Assembly (NCBI GenBank): GCA_001661515.1
Contig: LUVW01000005.1
Span: 248,001 to 312,000, forward strand
Length of the DNA: 64,000 nt
Origin: Capniomyces stellatus
Taxonomy: Eukaryota; Kickxellomycota; Harpellomycetes; Harpellales; Legeriomycetaceae
Reading direction: 5' to 3'
Shown piece by piece: positions 59,791-64,000 of the stretch; position 1 is the stretch's first letter, and every line of letters starts with the position of its first letter. The notes beneath the pieces were generated by a model. It was not told the origin of the DNA and did not search any database. It saw only the letters and a program-made list of their open reading frames with translations. Both the position numbers and the translations under genes were made by a program.

Positions 59791-60954
59791 AGCACTCTTC
59801 GGTCCAACAGCAACAGTCGTTCTATCCCGATTTGTTATGAAAAAACAAAAAACAAAACCGATATATCTTTCTGTAAATTGAGTAGACTAAAGTAAGCGTT
59901 TAAGAGTCGTTTTACATAATCGCATTTTCACAGGGAAAATGTTCCAAGCATAAAACTGTATTTATTTAGGTGTTGACTTTGATGAGTACAATTTAGATTC
60001 AAGCTTAAATACACGTCTTTACAGAGTGAAACGATATGTTATCTGCTCAGTAATTATGACTGTTTCACAATCTTATGGAGATGCAAGGTAGTTTGAAGTC
60101 CAAAATAACAATAGAGAGTCGCGCGTCCTTGAGAGCAGGGTCAACTATAGCATTGCCATTCTTGTTACTTTGAATATTCACACATCAGTTGGAGAGAAAA
60201 TTAATTACCAAATATTTCAACTGGATCGATGTAAGGCGTACCTTAGCAAATTGATGACGCTGATAAAACGGATTGAGAAAGTGTATACTGGATACCTAAG
60301 CATTTTTAATTAACCCTGTTACATCAAGCGAGTGTGAAATAGCGAAATAACTATGAAAAATTTGGATAAGCTATTATGTATTATCTGTATGCGTAACTAT
60401 TGAATATATCGGAATACGTGTCGGTATCCTATTTAAAGACGATAGTCCGTAATTTATAAGCTTGCTGATCAGTAATCAACTTTAATCCGATATTTTATGT
60501 GTATATGTGTTTCTTTTCAATCCCTCCTGTGTATATATATCCAGAAATATTACCAAATCGACATTTCCCATGACCAAGAATATTTGCCCTTTAATTCTAT
60601 CTGACGTTGATGAAATCGACAAGACTTTTAATTTTTTTTTTAAAGATAAAAAGGGCACACACACATACTGTCGTCATAGTTTGTATAAGCTGAAGGTGTA
60701 GAACTAGCATGTTGGTTTTGCAGAAACAAGTACATAAAATGCTTTTGAGACTTGGAAATTAAAAAAAGACACTGAAAGAAGAAGAAAAAGTATTTAATCG
60801 ACAACGTACTCCAGGAAACACAAAACTATATCTTTTGGATTTGTTATTCTACTTTACATCTTGCAATTTAAAGTAAACACTAGCAAAAATAAACTCTTTC
60901 TCAAAAAGAAAAAAAAAATACAAAGAGCAAATCACAAATCGTAAGCAATACATA
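59791..60954. other. gene-free AT-rich spacer
   Basis: About 1.2 kb with only short frames (for example 60507-60701, +). The right end is A-rich leader of the next gene. No RNA gene recognised. Confidence 0.5.
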
Positions 60955-61671
60955 ATGCTAAAATACATTATCGGTGCCATCGCTGTCCTTTCACTATCCA
61001 ATGCTGCTACAGTGGGTGGTAAAGGAATTGCCCGTGTCCACAGACCTGAAGGTTACAGACACGCAAGAGTACAGGCTAGCGGGTATAATAAGCCGGTAGC
61101 TGCCAACAACCGCAAGGTCAGCAACCAAAAGACCAACAGTCGCAAGGCCGGTAGCTCCAAGCTGCCAGTAACTACCAACAACAGGGTTCGCAAAGGAGGA
61201 AGAAAGTCAAAGAGAGACGATGAAAGTGAGAATGGTACTTTCATCTTTGATCGAGGGCCATTTGACCCTACAGAATCCGAAGATATTAATGGTAATGGGG
61301 TGGAAAGTGTAAAAGTGCCTGAATCAGTTCCTGCAAAAAATGAGGACGAACTAATGGAAGGGGAACCAGGTGATTCGCCTGATGATTCTGTAACTGAAAT
61401 AACCATTAATGGGGTTACTTATAAGCTTGATACCTACGACTCTGGGTTTGATTCAAGCAGGGAAAGACCCGAAATCTCTAACACAACAGGAAAAGATATA
61501 GTGGCAGACTTTGATGATAATGGAAAAGTGATACCTTCAGAAAAGCTCCACAATGATATCGGACTGGGAAATGATTCAGAGTCAGCAAAGGCGCATGACT
61601 GGGAAGATAGTTTGGAAAATCCGAATAGAGACGGCCCTAGTGACAATGATTTTAACAATAACGGGATCTAA
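60955..61671 (+). CDS. secreted protein with basic N-half and acidic C-half, unknown function
   Basis: Intronless 238-aa protein I do not recognise. Signal peptide at residues 1-18 (MLKYIIGAIAVLSLSNAA). Residues 19-87 are strongly basic and rich in Arg, Lys, Asn and Gly, with two related blocks around NNRKVSNQKTNSRKAG and NNRVRKGGRKSKR. A Lys-Arg site at 86-87 (KSKRDDES) is a good kexin processing site. Residues 88-238 are acidic, Asp/Glu/Ser/Asn-rich (PGDSPDDSVTE, DFDDNGK) with one N-glycosylation sequon (NGT near 93) and few hydrophobic residues. The layout suggests a proprotein cut into a cationic and an anionic part. No cysteines in the mature region, so not a disulfide-stabilised effector. 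Confidence 0.7.
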   Translation: MLKYIIGAIAVLSLSNAATVGGKGIARVHRPEGYRHARVQASGYNKPVAANNRKVSNQKTNSRKAGSSKLPVTTNNRVRKGGRKSKRDDESENGTFIFDRGPFDPTESEDINGNGVESVKVPESVPAKNEDELMEGEPGDSPDDSVTEITINGVTYKLDTYDSGFDSSRERPEISNTTGKDIVADFDDNGKVIPSEKLHNDIGLGNDSESAKAHDWEDSLENPNRDGPSDNDFNNNGI

Positions 61672-62706
61672 AATTGGTGTGATTGTTGCTTCTAGCCTTG
61701 ATTACACTTTATTTAATAGTTGGGCAATGTCTGGTTTTTATTTTACTTGTTTTATTTCACTATTAACAGCCAAAACGGCTCGTTTTATAGCTTGAGTTTA
61801 CAATAAACGAGTACCATGCTATAATTGATTGTGTACTACTTGGTTATGTTACTTGGTTATGCTTTTGCAAAATGAGTCACACCTTATTAAACACTCTTGG
61901 GGTAGTGTTGATTTGAGGTAGTGTTGTTGGGATGTAGACATTAATGGCGAGGTAGCTATAAAATTGGATTTCAAATGACTGAATAGAAACGAGTGTAAAA
62001 TCAGAAATTGGATCAACGAGTAATAAAAAGCGCTCTAAAAAATTTAACTATCCCTAATTGTTTCATTTTTCATTTAACACTTTTCATATTTCATTTTTGA
62101 TTTCATTTTTGATTTTGACTTTGATTGATGTTCTCATTAAATTTAGAACAAAAATAAAAATAAAAACAAAATATAGATTACGAAACCAAAATAAAAGGGC
62201 AAAAGGGCAAAATGGAAGGAAAGGAAAAGGAATGAAGAAAAAAAAAAATAGCGCAGCTAAAATGTGTAAGGGAGAAAATCTGGAATGAAAAAAAATAAAT
62301 AAAATCCAATTAATTGTAGTAAAGCAAAAGTAAATATTTAGTCGATATTTGAATTAAAAAAAAAACTAGTATCGAGTAAGATAAATCGAGTAAAGGAGAT
62401 TAAGTTTTTGGATTGGAAGAAAGTCATCAACGCTTTATTAAATTTCAGATTTAAAACAATCTTTTCATAACACTTTAAGCATTGGTCTGAGAATAACGAG
62501 ATTAAAAGACAAACAAGCTTGAAAGCAGTAAAGAAATAGATTAAGGAAATAGATTAAAGAAAGAAATCAGAGCAAAGAGAATTCAGATTAAAAGATTAAA
62601 GATCAGAAAGAATAAGCAAGTGAATACAGCAACTAAATAAGCAAGAAGCGAAAGAGTAAGAAATCAAGAAAGAAACAAAAACGAAAGGGAAAAAAAAGGA
62701 AAAAAG
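61672..62706. other. spacer and GCN1 leader
   Basis: About 1 kb; purine-rich (A/G) from 62210 to 62700, presumably the GCN1 5' region. No supported gene. Confidence 0.55.
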
Positions 62707-64000
62707 ATGGAAGAAAAAGTAGAAGTTGTAGAAAAGTTTTCATGGCCAGAATATTTGCAAAATCATGTGATACCAACGGTTGGGTCAAATAAGGTTAATT
62801 TAAGAGAGAAGTTTTTTTCAGAGGACTTTGTATCGACGTTGGAGCAGAATCCTTTGCCAGAAAAGGCTGTTGTGCTGGTGTTGAAGACGGTGTTTCCAAC
62901 GCATTCAAAGTATACAGATAGAAATTCGAGATTATCGGTGTTGAAAACGTTGTTGAAACTGGGAGAAAAGTACCCAACGGCGTTTGTGGAGGGGGTGGTG
63001 GTTGTGGTGGGGGCAGAAGTTGATAGGTTGCAACCACCAGCGGCGGTGACAATATCGAATGTTCGGGGAGTAACGGGCAACAGATTCCAGCAACTGGCGT
63101 GGGTGAACATAGCTTTGCAGATAGGGTTTAAAGAATTGGGTGAGGTGGAGGTAAAGAAATTTGAAAAGAACGTTTCAAAGCTGGTAGAGCTGCAGAGTAG
63201 GCTTTTGTTTGGACTTTGCAGAACAGAGCCAATTGTACCGACAAACTCTAGAGGCAAATGTATGTTTGAAAGCAGTTTGGCAGAGGTTCGTAGGTTGATT
63301 AGAAAAAACCCAAAGGTTATTCCAGGATATTTGGAAGAGCTGACGAGCGGGAGTCGAGGCAGCGAGTTGTATCCATCGGTATTGTTGGGAAATGTGATTA
63401 GTACAGCCAACAGACTGCGCAACACAGAGGAGGGGAAGGGCTATGTTGAAGACAAAAAGGTAGGTGGTTTGGGCCAAAAAAGGACAAGTAGAAAAACATG
63501 AAAAAAAAGAGTGAATATATGATTTTAGATGAATAGAGCTGATTGTTGGAGTAGGGGGGAGGGGAGGAGAAGGAATTAATAATAAAAGAAGGAATTAATA
63601 ATAAGAGGATGTGTGTAAATGTAGGAAAAGATATTAAAGTATGTTGAAGCGGCGGTGATTGGGTCAAAATCGGCGGTTCCATACTCTAGTGTGTTGGCAT
63701 TGAGCGAGTTTATTGGGAAGTATGTTGACGAGGCAGAGTTTAGCACAAAGATGCAGCCAACGGTTAAGAAAATGATGTTGAGAACGCCAGAGGTTGTGAT
63801 CCAGACGTTGGGGTGGGTAATGAAGGTGGTGGAGTTTGACCTGTCAGAGCTTTTCTCAAAGCACTTTGCAGAAAGTTTGGTGCAAACAATAATCAAAAGC
63901 AGCAATGCGGCGGTTAGGAGAAACGGAGTTGAGCTGTTTTCGATTATGGCGAGCAGAAGCGGAGAGTACAAGAAGGTGTCGGCAGCGGCAAAGGCGGTTA
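62707..64000 (+). CDS. GCN1: translational activator Gcn1, 5' part (cut by window end)
   Basis: Gcn1 is a giant HEAT-repeat protein that binds ribosomes and Gcn20 and relays uncharged-tRNA signals to the eIF2-alpha kinase Gcn2. Exon 1 (62707-63459) and exon 2 (63625 onward) join in phase across a GTAGGT-AG intron, giving the first 376 or so residues; the frame is still open at the window edge. HEAT-like helices are visible, and the segment PYSSVLALSEFIGKYVDEAE, KKMMLRTPEVVIQTLGWVM, FDLSELFSKHFAESL resembles the Gcn1 N-terminal block (…LLRAPEVVL…VDLS.I…). Full-length homologues are about 2,600 aa, so about 85% lies outside. The assignment rests on these blocks; another HEAT-repeat protein is possible but less likely. 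Confidence 0.78.

Overview
The window is nuclear DNA from a low-GC fungus. The evidence is: standard code; short introns (about 60-330 nt) with GTAAGT-like donors and AG acceptors; very AT-rich intergenic DNA full of A/T homopolymers; and fungal-type genes such as an ERT1/RDS2-like Zn2Cys6-PAS regulator and an MPO1 family. A secreted trypsin-like protease together with the low GC would suit an early-diverging, possibly arthropod-associated lineage (Kickxellomycotina/Harpellales), but that placement is inference only.

Layout, left to right. 0.2-6.9 kb: STI1 (Hsp90 co-chaperone) and PDS5 (cohesin regulator). 8.2-11.4 kb: a secreted bacterial-type solute-binding protein converging on the ABC-F ATPase ARB1, with a poly-G assembly gap between them. 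13.5-22.4 kb: three tandem intronless MPO1-like (DUF962) genes plus a fourth divergent one, interrupted by a long acidic unidentified gene. 24.2-33.0 kb: POL2, the DNA polymerase epsilon catalytic subunit (7 exons, oversized). 33.8-34.8 kb: a four-exon UBL3/MUB ubiquitin-fold gene ending in a prenylation box. 35.2-39.7 kb: a small split gene model and the ERT1-like regulator. 40.1-45.2 kb: a secreted Thr/Cys-rich protein and several short split gene models with no recognised function. 45.9-54.6 kb: an unidentified basic protein, then exosome subunit RRP4, rRNA-modifying TSR3 and malonyl-CoA decarboxylase on the minus strand. 55.7-59.7 kb: a secreted S1 protease between two 506-bp direct repeats, followed by a possible protease relic. 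61-64 kb: a secreted two-part protein and the 5' part of GCN1, which runs off the end.

Most identified genes are housekeeping functions (chaperone, cohesion, replication, ribosome biogenesis, RNA decay, amino-acid sensing) with no operon-like logic. The accessory content is the MPO1 family (sphingolipid/fatty-acid alpha-oxidation), the secreted proteins, and the repeat-flanked protease. I found no rRNA, tRNA, CRISPR array or intact transposon. Splice sites were read by eye from reading-frame continuity, so small exons and starts may be off. No database search was possible.
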